Positions 1 through 12,800 of a stretch of DNA of 64,000 nucleotides are shown here, piece after piece. The position numbers were made by a program, and so were the translations under genes. Source of the DNA: Acridotheres tristis (Eukaryota; Chordata; Aves; Passeriformes; Sturnidae); contig CM072895.1 of assembly GCA_037013685.1 (NCBI GenBank), positions 11,816,463-11,880,462 of the forward strand. Reading direction: 5' to 3'. Position 1 is the stretch's first letter, and every line of letters starts with the position of its first letter. The notes below the pieces were generated by a model. That model saw nothing but the letters and a program-made list of their open reading frames with translations, was not told where the DNA came from and did not search any database.

Positions 1-429
1 CATTTACCTTGAAAAATGAACAAAGGTGGTTACAGAAGCAGCATAAGGAAACTCTGTTTGCTCACTGTCCCTGCACAAGTGAGCTGCCTTCAGAGATCTC
101 TAAACCAACAAATATTCAACTGAAGCTTTGATTATCCAGTTATCGTCAGCCCAAATCACTTTCTATAGCTCAGTTCTAAACTTGACAAGAGAATATTGCA
201 TTTGATACTGACAACACGGCTTCATTTGGTTACATGAAATTAACAAGAAACTCCAAGACGCTTCCGAGCAGCTGCCCCAGTCAGTCTCCTGGAAACAGAC
301 CACATCTTTCCCACACAAGAGGTTCGTGGCAACAGACCTTTAACAGCGCGGAAATACTTTCTTTCATTAAATTTAATTTACGCCAGCTATTTGAACTGCT
401 TGAAGTTGGGTCTTAACAGTTTGTGGGTG
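1..429. other. AT-rich flank, probably PTPRF intron 1
   Basis: No coding signature, repeat family or structured RNA is seen. If the minus-strand donor at 1430 is used, this lies in the first intron. Confidence 0.4.
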
Positions 430-2350
430 CAGAAACCACCGTGAAGGCAAACGCACCCGCCCACTGCCTTCGCCTCCCGCTCGCCCCGGGCTGCCTGCGC
501 CCACCCCGCGCCGCTCCACGCCAGCCCGCCCGCCCCCCGGGGGAGCACTGCCCGCCCCACCGGCACCCCCGACCACGCAGGAGGCACAACAGGTTGCGGA
601 GGCGGCTGCGGGGCAGGAGCTGGCCCCGCGGAGGCTGCAGCCGCGCTCCCCAGGGAAGGCGAACGGGGGAGACCGGGATGAACACCCCCACCCCGGTCTG
701 GGGAGCTGGCACCCCGGGAGCAGCGGCGGAGCTCCTGCCCGCTCCCGCCGGGGACCCTTTGTTCTCGCCACCCAAGACGCCGCCGCCCGGCAGCCCCGCG
801 CTCTCCCAGGCAGCGGCTCGCCCCACCGGGGGGAAAAGGCGCGGTCTGCCGCCCCCCGCTGCAGCGCCCTCCCTCGCTCCCTCCTCCCGCCGCACAAACG
901 GCCGGGAAACGCTCCGGGCACTGCCGACCGCCCCGCGCCTCGCACAAGGCACAACCACCCCGCCCGGGACGCCCCGCGGCGCTCAGCGCTGCGCCCCGCG
1001 GGGCGCGACCCCTCTCCCCCGAGCCCAGCGCCAGAAGCCGCCCGCCAGGGCTGCCCGAGCGCCGCAGCCCGCCGGGGAAGGTCACGCCGCGGCGGCAATC
1101 CCCGCGCCCCCGGCATCGCGGCGCCGGCAGGTGCCTGGCTGGCCCCCGCCGGCCCGGGCAGGCTCCGCAGGGCGCAGCTGGTGGCCACCGGAAAACCGCG
1201 TGGTGGCCCCAGCGGACGGTAGGGGGGCTCCGGTACCGCACGGCGGCCCCCACGGGGTACTCGGGGCGGCGGCGGAGCCGAAGCGGGTGGTGGGGCCATC
1301 GCTCGGGGGCCGCGATCCGCGGGGCTCAACAGGCGGCGGAGTTTGGCGGCTCCCAGGGAGACGATCCCGCCGTGTCGGGAGCCGGACACGGGGCTGAGGA
1401 GGGAGAAGCGATGCAGCCGAGCCACTTACCGGGGCTCCGGGGCTCCGCCGTCCGCATGCTGCCTCCGGGCGCCGCGAGAAAACCCGCTCCGCTCCGCTCC
1501 GCTCCCCGCCGGCAGCTCCGCTCCGCTCGCTCCTTCAGCCGCCGCCGCGCGGGACCGCGCTCCGCGCGCGCCGCCGCCAGCCCGCCCACGCCAGGGCCGC
1601 GCGCCGCTCCCGCCCCGCCGCCCAGCCCAGCCCAGCCCTGCCCGCCCCGCCGCCGCCACCTGCCGCCCGCGGGCTCACCTGGGCTGCGCTGCGCTGGGCA
1701 CCCGCTGCCGCGCTGGGCCCCGCGGCGAGGCGAGGCGCTGCTGCCGGCCGAGTCCTGGTCCGCTCTACCGCGGCCTGCGCTGCGCTGCCACCCGCCTTGC
1801 CCGCCGAGTCGGCCCGCAGCCGGCGGGCAGGGCCCGCCCTGGCCAGGTGTGGGCGGGGGAGGGCGGGGGGCGGCCCGGTGGGGCGGGCGAGGGCGCGGCC
1901 GCGGCCCGGGGCGGGCGCTCTGGAGGCGCCGCCGGAAGGAGCCGGACTGGCAGCTGGGGGGCCCCCGCCGCCCTCCTCGGCCGGCTGCGGGAGAAGGGGC
2001 TACAGCCCCACCGTGCTTCCGAGCGGGCCCCTTTACCCGCGCCCCGTCTCTCCGCTCTTAACCCCGGATCGCAGAGCGGGTCAGACCCGAGGTGCTGGGG
2101 GTGGCACCAGTAGGTTCGAGGAGCGGCGGACGGGTCGCAGTCCGGAGCCCTCCTCGCTCCCCGCGGGTCTCGGCGGCGGCAGCGGGCGAGCGCCGCGTCG
2201 GGACCTGTTGCGGGCTGTGCTGGCTTGGCCGTGGCGTGGCTGTCCGCGTGTTCCAGCCCGTGAGCTCGCCCAGCGCGCTGATGCTCGTTTACTCCGTCCA
2301 GCCCTTCCTGCTCCCCCGTCCAGAGACCTGGACTGAGAACTGGAGAAACT
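430..2350 (-). promoter_or_regulatory. PTPRF: Strong CpG island, probable PTPRF promoter
   Basis: About 1.9 kb is very GC- and CpG-rich, with abrupt change to AT-rich DNA at about 430. GC boxes (GGGCGG and relatives) cluster at about 1849-1890. There is no TATA box. On the minus strand two consensus splice donors lie inside the island. In mammals the gene next to HYI, pointing away from it, is PTPRF (receptor-type tyrosine phosphatase LAR) with non-coding first exons. The orientation and position fit, but no PTPRF coding sequence lies in the window, so the gene name is inference. Confidence 0.6.
1430..1700 (-). other. PTPRF: Putative first exon (5' UTR), PTPRF-like, donor at 1430/1429
   Basis: On the minus strand the sequence ..GGAGCCCCG|GTAAGTGG gives a near-perfect donor with the last exonic base at 1430. 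A second donor, ..GCAGCCCAG|GTGAGC, has its last exonic base at 1679 and could end an alternative, more upstream first exon. The downstream exon contains an ATG (AGC ATG CGG ACG) that would be an upstream start or leader codon rather than the PTPRF start. The 5' boundary is unknown; 1700 is nominal. Confidence 0.4.
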
Positions 2351-5300
2351 GAGTCGTGTTTTCTGCGGGCTTTTGAGACGGTGGAAGGGTTAAGTCAGGC
2401 AGGCCGTTGCACGGGGTGTTGTTGGTGCTCTTTGGCTCCTTGCCCAACCCTTCCTTAGAGCCGGGGTTGCGTCAGCGCGGGCGACACCGCGGTGTTCAGC
2501 AGTTTCGCCCTGCTGCCCTTCTCTGCGCACTGTGCTGGGGTCACTGAGGCGTTTCCCACGGCATGTTGATTTTCTTTTTCTCCCTCCGTAGGCTCCAGGA
2601 TTTCTCCTCGTAAGTAGTAATTGTGTTCCATTGTGGATCTTTCGCCGTTATCATCTCATCTCGTCCAGCCAGGGTGCTGGTATGAGCCAAATAGTTTGTA
2701 GAGGTTCTTCCTCTGTCCTGGCATTGTTGCCTCAAGCACTCTTAGGAGCACTGGACTTCGCACTACTGAATGTGATGCCTGGCCCCTCATGCATCACTTG
2801 CCTTGGCCCTAAACTGAGTACCTAAAGCCAGTTTTGCACCCCTGCCGCACCACAGGAAGTTCTGGCACCTAAAGCCTTTGGTTCTGGGGATATTCTCCTT
2901 CCTACACAGTATCCAAATGTTGCTGCAAAACAGCCCTTCTGTGCATTACACAGTGAGGCCACGGAGCTTAGAGTAAGTGGTGCTGGCTGAGTGCCACACA
3001 GCACTGCCAAAGTGCCCATGGGCTCCACTCTCTGTGTTAAAATTTGGATCTGTTTCAGGATGCTCTGGAACACAAGACCATGGGGAAGGCGGAAGATCCC
3101 TACTCCAGAGAAGGGATTCACAGAGCAGCCAGAGCCCCAGCTCATGTAGCAGCCATGTTGGCAAGTTGAAGTGGGGTCATGTCTACTCAAACCACATCAA
3201 TTTTATGTATAAGCAACAGGTTATTGAAGTTTGCTTGAAAAATGAAAGATGCGTGGTTTGTTTTTCCTTTACTAATCTTGTCAGATGTTTAAGAGTTTTT
3301 GACTGGAGATACTGAAATGTCTGGCCAATCCACAGGATAAATTTTTAAGATGTTTATAGACACCTAAAGATGCAGGTTTCTAAACATCTTCACTAGTGTA
3401 GATTCATGTGACTGACACAGAGCTGCCTCATAAACTTTTGATGCCCCAAAGCTTCTAGCCAAGACTTGCAGGTAAATGATTGTCCCATGGGCGTAAGCCA
3501 TTAATCATCTGAGTCATGAAACAAAGAGTTTTCTTTTACAGCTACCACCCTAAACTCTTTGTTACTCCCCCACGCACTCTATGCCTGCACGACGTAAAAA
3601 CCTGGAAAGCTATGAAAAGTGTAAATCCACTAGACACTGGTGGTTTTGCGCTCCACTTGATATGGGGTGGCTGGTTTGTCACCCCTTTACTTCTCTGAGG
3701 ACTTCACAGTTATGGGGCACTTCTCCTCAAAGCAAAGGCATCTTCTTCAGGGGCTTGTATAGTACAGGACACAGTGGCATGTTGTCACCAGAGCTGTATT
3801 CTGTAAGGAGCTGTACAAGAGTCCTAAAGCCCTGAGAATGATCCACCAGTTCACACGTAGCACCCAAGTGTATCATCTCAGTAGCTCTCATGGCTCCCAC
3901 CTGCTCAGCCATTTCAGTGGTAAGCTTTTTGGAAAGCAAAGTCTCAGTGTGTATTTGCAGTATTCAATTTGGAGGTCACTGCTCCTGGTAGCTCGTCCTT
4001 CCCTCTGATCCAGCTCTTCAGAGTAAATGCACACACCCACACCCTTGTCCTGTGTGCCACTTGATAGCCAGCTAGTGTGTATATACAGTGGAGTTTGCCT
4101 TTAACATAATAAATTGGTATAAAATCAAAAGACCAGGATGCTGATATTTTTAAGACTTGTCAGAACAACTTCCTTTCTTTCTTCAGATGTTGTGAAACTT
4201 GATAAATGTTCTGGATTGAATCTGTAAGCTGCAGAGCTTGTCAGAAGCTTGTCCTCTCTCCAGATGCTGGGGTTTTTTTGAGGGAATATTCTTGCTGCTG
4301 ACTGTTTCTCACCTGATTTTATAGTAATTGTCAATTGCATTGTCAGGTCTACTGGTCTGATTCACAAGTGCCTGATGCAATGCTCAACTTGGTGCTCATG
4401 TAAGATAATACATCTCCATCTGTAGATCTGCTTGACAGCACAGCTTGAGGACCATATGGCCATGACTCTGACTGCCCACCATTTTTTCAATATTACCCCC
4501 TAGACTCTTTCACTTCCTTTGTAAAACAGGATTATTAGAATACTGTTTTGCTCCAAATAATAATTTTAAAAAAACAATCTGTGTTGCCCATTTCTGTTAT
4601 TCTCCAATTGAAGGAACTGAAGCTGTAGAGAGATAACCCTGATGTTTCCTCATCCATAGCACTAAATTGTCTGGGTTGTAAAATCTTTAAGAAGTGGTTA
4701 ACGACTTCCCCTTAATTTTGCCTAACTATACCTTGTACTTTTGAAGAAAGTGTTTTAATAATAGTACAGTCACAATGCTGAAGTGATATTTGCCTCTGTT
4801 TCCTGGCCAATGCCCATAAGTTCCTCATGTACCAGTCTAGAAAGTATGTTCAAGTGTCCTCTCTTTCTGCATTGGTTGTCTCAGCTGGTTGATCAGTTCT
4901 GTCAGGATATGTGCTCTCTCTTCCTGGAGAAAACTTAGCATGAGGGAGTTCCCCAAGCGACTGATGCCTTAGAGGCCCTACAAAGCACAGAAACATGAGC
5001 AACAATCCTTATAGTTCGTTTACTTCCTGCTCCTCACACCAAAGCAGAAAGCTAAGACCATTGAGAAGGAAAGCAAACAAACCAAAATCAAGCACCACTA
5101 GAAAATTTGGTCCTGGTGTGTAGATATATTTTATTTTAGGCATTATTAAATGGGAAAAGTTTTCTGCTCCTGACTGAATAAAATGTCCTAGAAGACCCTG
5201 GAGATGATGATTGCCAAGAAAAAAATTGAAATGACGTCCTGCTAAGGGCTGAATTCCGGAGTGCTAATGGCAGTTAGCTCATGGAAGACTCTTCTAAAAT

Positions 5301-5750
5301 GTAACCACTTCCTCAGAAAAGCAGTGCTGCAAATGAGTATTTGCAGCATGGTCTGCATGTGTTCACACCCCAGGAATATCAGCTTGGTGTTCTCTTCTAA
5401 CCCTAAATGAATGGCAATGGAAAGACTAAAATGCATCATATACCTGTAAGTTAAAGCAAACAATACACAGAGTACAGTGACTTTGCTGCTAGAATGGTCT
5501 TTGCTTCCCTTTGTGTTTGTTGCCAAAGTTTGCTTCTCTTTCTTTTTTGTCCATTCTTGTCAGTTCCCTGAGAAGTTGTGTTTTTCTGGCTTTCATTGTG
5601 AAGACATCTGTGCTCAGTCAGTCCAAGAGCTGATCTGGTGGTCTTCAGCTCCGATCCTTCATGGTTTGGCAGACCACAGGCTTCCAGGCTATAAAATACA
5701 GGCTGCCAAAGAGGTGGAGAGGAGCACTGATCACATTGGTATTTGAACAC
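2351..5750. other. Unique non-coding DNA
   Basis: No coding gene is supported. All open frames are short and lack family signatures. A chance-looking acceptor/donor pair at 2590-2611 is described under findings. Confidence 0.6.
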
Positions 5751-5754
5751 TTCC

Positions 5755-5905
5755 TAAGCTAATGTATTTATCTTCACAGGATTTCTATGAGATAGGAAAT
5801 TACTACTGTCCCCCTTTTAGAGGTGAAAAACAGATGCTAGCAGAAGCTAATTGACTTAGCTAATGTCACACAGGAGCTAGTGGCACAGCAGAGAAATGAG
5901 ATCAG
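5755..5905 (-). mobile_element. MIR-like SINE fragment
   Basis: The plus strand reads like the reverse complement of the MIR core: '...TTCTATGAGATAGGAAATTA', a 'CCCCCTTTTAGAGGTGAAAA' block corresponding to the 'CCATTTTACAGATGAGGAAA' core, then 'TAATGTCACACAGGAGCTAG' and 'TGGCACAGCAGAGA' corresponding to 'GTCACACAGCTAGTAAGTGGCAGAG'. It is a strongly diverged, ancient amniote copy. Recognition is from memory of the consensus. Confidence 0.65.
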
Positions 5906-8900
5906 CTGCCAGCCCCATTGCCATGTGCCAGAGGACAGGTTGACTCCGTTTTGAAAGCCCTGTCGGTGCCCACAGGCTTTTACAGCCCCGTGCAAAGGCA
6001 AAGCATGAGCTTTCAGAGCACGGCAGCCCACAGCAGAAAACTGAAAGCACAAGCTTTCAGATCAAGGCAACCTAGGAAGGAAAAGACAGATTTGTACTGA
6101 GATCCAAGTCAGGTGGCTGCAGAAATACCAGCCTGGCCAAGGTTTGTGAAGGGACTGGGCTTTTTAGACCTGGTTTTTGTTTTTACCTAACTACTGCTGA
6201 GCAGTGATTCCTGGTATTGGATCAAAGATCCCTGTCTGATTTCAGCCTTGCCAGATAATCTGTCTGGGGGCTGAGAACACCATTCCTCACTTTCACACAG
6301 GCGAAAGCAGGAGCTTCTGGAAATGTAATTTCAACTCAATCCTTTTTTTTTTTTTTCTCTTATTAATTTTTAGTCGTGCCTACTTTTATATTCAGTTTTC
6401 AGACCATGTTGAAAGCATTTTAAAAGAAGCCATGAAGCAGTTAAGAAAATACTGGAGACTATGTTCAGAGACCTTAAAATAACAATTCTCTTTTCAAAGT
6501 TCATATTGGGTTGTAAGTATGAGACAAATAATGACACGAATATAGCTCATGTGTACAGGAGTAGGTTTTGATTAAAGCATTGAGACAGGGCGTGGCATTA
6601 TCTTATCCTTGCAGCAGACTTATAGACCTTATTAGCAAAGTTAAACTTTCACGCTGACTAAACTTTTCCACGCTGTCTTTCTGCCATAAAAATCCACTTC
6701 AAATTTTCCTCTCACAGCCAAGTTGCAGGTGAAGTCATGCCGAATGTTTCACATTAAAGCAAGTGTCCCAAAATACTGTTCCCCAGTGCCAGAAATGATT
6801 CTGGCCAAATGGCTTCTGCTTCCTCAGAGAACTCCACCTCTTGTCAATTTCTAGTATTTTATAGGAGTGCACAGCAGGTGCTTTGCTTTGACCATATCAT
6901 CAACTTCAGGTCTGACTGCAGGATGGATTCTGCCCTTGGTTCTGCATTCAGCAGCATCCACTGACAGCAGCCATCTAAGATAAAAAGGTAATTCAGAGAG
7001 CAGATACAGCAAAAGTAACTGGGAGAAGGATCACCCTGACCACAACTCTGCTGCATCAAATGACAGGCAAACAGGACAAATATATTGGATTGACATTTAT
7101 ATTCCAAAAGAAGCTGACACAATTGCTGTCTACCGAATTTTATTAACTTGAAAGACCAGACCAGAAATTTTCCTGGTGCACTAAATGAAGAATCCTATAT
7201 TCTCACCTCAGTGTTTGAGAACTGTAATCCCGAAAAAAATATAAAAATAAAGTATTGCCCCCACATCAGATATTCTCAGCCTTTTGTGTATGAATGGCAA
7301 GAAGGTGTCAGGAGCCCTTTGACACAGGATGATTACCATAGCTCTGCTCCACAGGTGAGGTCTGTCAAGAAGTCAAGGAGAAGCATTTGGGTGCTCATTC
7401 TCCTACAGTAAAGGCACAGAGGAGGGGTTTGGGTCCTGCCCAGCTGTGTATGTGAGAGCTGGGATCTCCTAGCTGAAATATTACAGGCGCCAGATCTGGC
7501 TTGGAGGTCGACAGGCAGCCGTGGAGTTGGCAGAGTAGAATTTCACAGCTGGCTTGTACTGATTGCTCAGAGCCAGCAGTGACTGCTCTCAGTGCGAAGC
7601 TCCACACGCGAGCTCTGGGCAGTGACTGGGCTGCAGCAGCCGGTCAGTGTGAACAGCATGAGAATGTCACAGTGCCAGGGAAGGTGACAGTGCTGCAAGG
7701 TGTGACTGTGGTGTGACAAACACCAGCAGTGGTAGGTACAAGAATCTGTCCTCTGCTGGTCTGCAGGACTAATCCTTGCAGTGCTCACAGGGCAGGATTC
7801 ACACACGGGAAGAGGCCAGAATGAGGGATATATGATGCTTAATCTCATAAGCTTGAGCAGGACTTAAATGCTTCTCAGAATCTTGCTACCCTATTGCAGA
7901 ACAGCCATGTATTATAGAAGTAAAATGAAATGATCCCCTAATGATTTTTTCTTCAATTATTTCCTTCTGCTATGGCAAAGAAAAAAAAAAAGCCAGCAGA
8001 GACCAGCTGTCTTGACAGGTCATTTAACACTGTTTTTGTAAAAATAGATTTGTATTTTATAGCTTAATATTTTAGAGGCTGGTGACTGGTTAAACTTCTT
8101 TCAGCACCAGCACCTCTTGCTTTGGGCTGCAGCCTTCAAATAAGTCACTGGTTGTCATGATTTACTGTGTATACTATGGGACAAGTGCAAGATTTTGACA
8201 AGAAAAGATATTTGGGTGTTATTCGAGGAGACATGGGGAAAGTCACTTTACTCAGTGTTTATATAGAATGGCTTTCTTGTTCAGAGGTCACCTCTGTTGG
8301 AATAACAGGTGCAGGCTTCAGACATCAGCTGCAAGGGCTGTTTTGTGCATCAGGGAGGTTATAGCTTTTCCTATTAAAGATGGTTGGAATTTCAGGGAAT
8401 ATATTTTGTTTGAATTTAACTAACCTTTCTATCATGATTCTAGGAGAAAGGTGCAGCCTGTTAGCATACAATTGCTTCAGTGGTGATAATACCAGCATCA
8501 TTTCTCAGCACTATTCCCATTAAGGTGTTCAGAGTAACGGATGTGGAAAATATGTCCCAACTTTGACAATGCCTCTCTGCAAGTTTAAGTAAGAGCAATA
8601 AACTGGGTGAGGAACAGGCTATAAACAGGGTAGAGACTTTGTTAAAACTTAGAAATAAAAGGTCTGCAAAATTCCTTTAAAGTGCTATTCTGTGAAGCTA
8701 TGCTGACAAAGTGGGGAAGAGTTGGCTCCCATAATCACTCTGCAAGTATTAGAATGATGGCTTTGTTTGTTTTTAAAAGCGCCTTGAGATGGCATTTGCC
8801 CAAAACTGAAAAGTTAAGTGTGTTCGGCAAATTGTCTGGCTGGGCATTCCTGACCATCTCTTGCCTGAATCCTGGTCCCTACAGAAAGCTACAAGACTTC

Positions 8901-9016
8901 CTCCTCATCCTGCCTCTAAGCCAAACTTCACCTGCCTGTTCCCATCTGCTGACCCTCATTCTAGTAGCTCTCTGGGCTTGTCTGTGTCTTTCTTCTCCTT
9001 CCAGCTCTGTTCCCTC

Positions 9017-9019
<3 letters not shown>
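5906..9019. other. Unique non-coding DNA
   Basis: No coding gene or recognisable mobile element is seen. Minor homopolymer runs (poly-T at about 6343-6356, poly-A at about 7980-7991) are present. Confidence 0.6.
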
Positions 9020-9057
<38 letters not shown>

Positions 9058-9063
9058 CACACA
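9020..9063. repeat. (CA)n microsatellite
   Basis: A dinucleotide CA/AC tract of about 44 bp, interrupted once by a G at 9051. Confidence 0.98.
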
Positions 9064-9749
9064 TATAAATACACTCACATATGTACACACAGCCCCCAAA
9101 GCACTCCCCTCTGAGCACTTCCAGAGCTGAGTGACTGCCCTGGTACCTGGCCATCTCCGTACCTCCAAGCTCTCCTTGCTCACACTGCCTCCATGTCAAA
9201 CTCCAAAACAGAGGTGCTGAACTCATCCACGCTTTTATTTCTCTACCCCACATTTTTCTGTCTCCATGTCTATTTAACAGTTTTACCATGTCACTTGCCT
9301 TATTTTTTTAAATAGGTTCTTGGCCTGGGCTTGTGGCTGTAGTATCTGAGCACCTTTCAGTCATGCATGAGCTGATGTGACTCATGTCAGGCTTGGGTGA
9401 TTTGTTCTCTCTCCTCATTCTCTCCCCATTCTCTCCCAGGAAGGAGGGCTGCACATGCTGTGCTGGAGTCTTTGTTTTGTTTGGGTAAAGTTTCAGTTTG
9501 TGAGATTTTCCTGTCAGTGAGAGGCAGGGGGTGTCACCCTCAATCTTCCTTCTTTCATCCCCTCAATGTATTCTGCTGGTATGTTGAAGATTTTCACAAT
9601 TTTACGTTATCTCTGCACTACATTCCTCTGATACCGAGAATATTTGGCATTGTATTTAATGGCTAAAACCATCCTGCAGTATTCTGTCTTTTGTTTTTGT
9701 GCAAGTCAGTCTAACTATTAGAGGTCAATCAGAATATGCTGAGAATAAA

Positions 9750-9870
9750 GCAGTCCACACGTGTCCTGTCAGTTTTTACACCTTCTCTTGTATTAACCAC
9801 TGCTGGTCATAGCAGTGCATGGGGCTACATGGATGTCTGGGCTGGACTGGTCTGAACAGTTCGGTGCCCT
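9750..9870 (+). mobile_element. CR1-type LINE 3'-end fragment
   Basis: The order 'TTTTTACACCTTCTCTTG', 'TTAACCACTGCTGGTCATAG', 'GGCTACATGGATGTCTGGGC', 'GGACTGGTCTGAAC' follows the 3' UTR of old CR1 families (the 'tggccactg ... gctagatggac ... ttggtctgac' region). It is highly diverged and recognised from memory only. Confidence 0.5.
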
Positions 9871-12800
9871 GTTTCCCAAAAATCTTTATTGATGCTCTTC
9901 AAGGTACACCCCTGAAATCCACAAACCCAGGAAAATTGTAGGCTTATATATAAATTTTTTCTACTTGTTATTCCATAGAATATTAGTAGGAAGGTAACTT
10001 CTAGAAGGTGGGTTTAGTTACAGTAAGAACTCCACTTTGGAAAAGATATTGAAAGAAAATAGTGTGATCATCAGATTCATACTTGTTTCAAGTTATGGGC
10101 TCAGTTTTTGCTCTCTCTATCCTCCAGCCACTTCTGAGTGAAAAAGAAAACGAACAACTGAGTTCAGGAGGAGAGGTGTAATGAACCAGGTGATTTTTTA
10201 AAAGTAGGTAAAGAACCCTAAACTCTCAAATAATTCATCTTGGTGATCATTAAATAAAACTGCCACTCAAAATCTCACATAAGATACAAAATGATCTGTA
10301 AAAATGGTTGTACAAATAAGTTCCCTTGGGCATTCCTGTGGCTCACTGTAGCATCATATACTGTCTTAGGGATTGATTTAGAGCAATCGAAACTAGTAAA
10401 AATGAAACTGCAAAGAAGAAGAGACAATCCAGCTTCAGTTATTGTGGTTGGGTGTGGATTTGCTTCAGGCAGCTGGGAGGAAGATGAGCCCATTCTCTTC
10501 CACGTCTTCTTCCCACCCACTGCTGCATCCCCAGCATCAGGGACAGAGCAGAGCTGCCACTGAGATGAGCCCTTCCCCATTTTCCTGATGAGGGCCATCT
10601 CCATGCGTGGCCAGGGACACTCAGTTTTTTTAGGGCTGACCTTCACATACAGCTGAATCCAGAAAAAGCTGATGCTGCCACCAAGAGAAGCATCCATGTC
10701 ATCTTATTCCCACTAGATACCACATTTTCCATTACAATAACAGAAGTGACTGCAGTATCAATCAAATCAGGGGTTAATTCTGAACTAAAACTAATCGGGA
10801 GGGGAGAAGGGAAAGGCAAGTTTTAATGATGTGTTTTCCCTTGCAGCCTTGCTTATGCTGGCAGCAGAACAAGGTGAAGGGCTGGGCTGAGGATTTGTGG
10901 CAGGGGAAGTCAGGAATGCTTTCCACACCAGGATTCCTTTATGCGTTTGTTGTTGGACAACTGACACTTCCTTCCGCAGTATAAATAATATGTAAAATTA
11001 TAGCCTAATGTAAAGGGTATTACTTTGTGCCTACTTTGATTTTAAAAGGTTTCCCTAGGTTAAAATATCTATCAGAATTTCCATCTGTAGCACTGAAGGC
11101 TCCGTGTGCTTTGGGTGCCATAGTCTGTGCTGGCTGTGTAGAGCAGCTGTAAATTCAGGAGGCTGCTTTGCATTACCATTGGGGCACAACTCAGCCCACA
11201 CTGGGGTAAATCAGGGACGTACTTCATCTTTTTATATGTTGTATCTGAGAGACAAAAGGAGAGAGAGCCTCCGTGCCAGGGAGAGAATCATCTCCACCCT
11301 CTGGTTTTTCCAGCTCTGAGCAGGGATGCAGCCCCTCACAGTAGCAACAGTTGCGATCCTCCCAGCCCAGCCCTGGCAACAAACACCCTCTCCTCCTGTT
11401 TCCTATCTGACTCTCTACCCCAAATTCCCAGCAGGATGCAGAGCCTGAGGTTTCCCCTCCACAGCTGGAGGCATTGACATGCTGGAGGAGAGCAGGTGGA
11501 AAAGGGAGCCGCTTGAAGATGAGCATGGAGGCTGTAGGGGAAAAGGGGACAGCTACAGAATTTGGAAGAGGCTGGGCTGTACGATGTGAGTTGAGGACCG
11601 AGTAAGAAATAGGAGGTGGTCACAGGGATACAGGCAGCTCTGTCCCCAGAAACCTCCCTCCAGGTGGTTGCATTACACCTCCAGCCTGCTGTTCATAGCA
11701 TCCTCCACAATCCCACATCCCTCTCCATCCTCCTGCTCCAGCACAGAGCTTCCTGAAGCCTGGCTGCTCTCTCCAAGCCACCCTGCATCCCACCTGTGAT
11801 TCCCACTGCTGGCACCGCTGCCGTGCCTTTGGTGCGCCCCGGCTTCAGGCATCCTATTATGTCCCTTTGGAAGCTGTTTAGCTCTATTGTGCTTTAAAAC
11901 GTGTATCTTAATTTCTAGTTTGAATTTGTCCAGTTTAATCTTTATTAGCTTTTATTATCCTGCTTTTATCTGCTATAGAGCCCTTTAATATTGAAAGGCT
12001 GCAGACAGCCAGAATCCTCATAAGAGCTGGGTTCTTGCTCCAGGAACTGCAGCATAAGCTCCTCATACAAAAAACATTTTTCCAGTCTTCATCTTATACA
12101 AACATTCAAATAAAAGTTTATATCTTTTCTCTTTTTGAGGGGCAGTTGTGCTGCTGAAACTTTGGTGTCTCACTCAACTTTCTCCAGGTGCATATATTTT
12201 AGCAGAGGTTTCCAAATTGTCAAACTTGGCAAACAGGGATTGGAGCTCTAACCTCAGCTCTGAAGGACCTAAATGTCCAGGCTGGGAATAGAAACATCAT
12301 TTTTGGGTGAGGAGTTGAGACAACGTGAAGAGTGTGTGGGCAGGGGTGTGTGCATGTCCCCATGCTGTGCCTTCCCACAGGAGCCTGCAGCTGAGAAAGG
12401 CTTTGAGGAAAGGCCTGCCATGAAGGTGATGTCCCTCAGAGTCTTCTTGGGGTGTTTTCTCATGTAACTCATCATTCACATCTTATTTATGCTCCCCTAG
12501 TGCATGACCAGACATACTGTGAGACCCCGTATGAAAATGCTATAAAGAAGAGCTTTTATTGCATCGGCTTAAAGACTGAATCAGTCTTTCAAATGGCGTT
12601 TAAGTATTGCCACTTTGACTCCACAGGCACAGCTCTGTCACGCTGCCATCATAAACTTCAACTTACAGCTTTGACCACGAGGCTGCACTTGGCAGTGACA
12701 GCCCAGCCAAGGAGCACGGAATCCTTTCCCAAGCTGAAGATACATAATCCCTTGGAAGATAATTTGTCTGTGAAAAAAAACACACATTAGTGGGATTTGT

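Noticed and set aside
373..2336. Several long overlapping open frames on both strands, rich in Ala, Gly, Pro and Arg
   Set aside because: They lie in a CpG island where stop codons are rare by composition; they overlap in all frames and show no domain.
8879..9289. Open frames with Cys-Val or Thr-His repeats
   Set aside because: They are translations of the (CA)n microsatellite.
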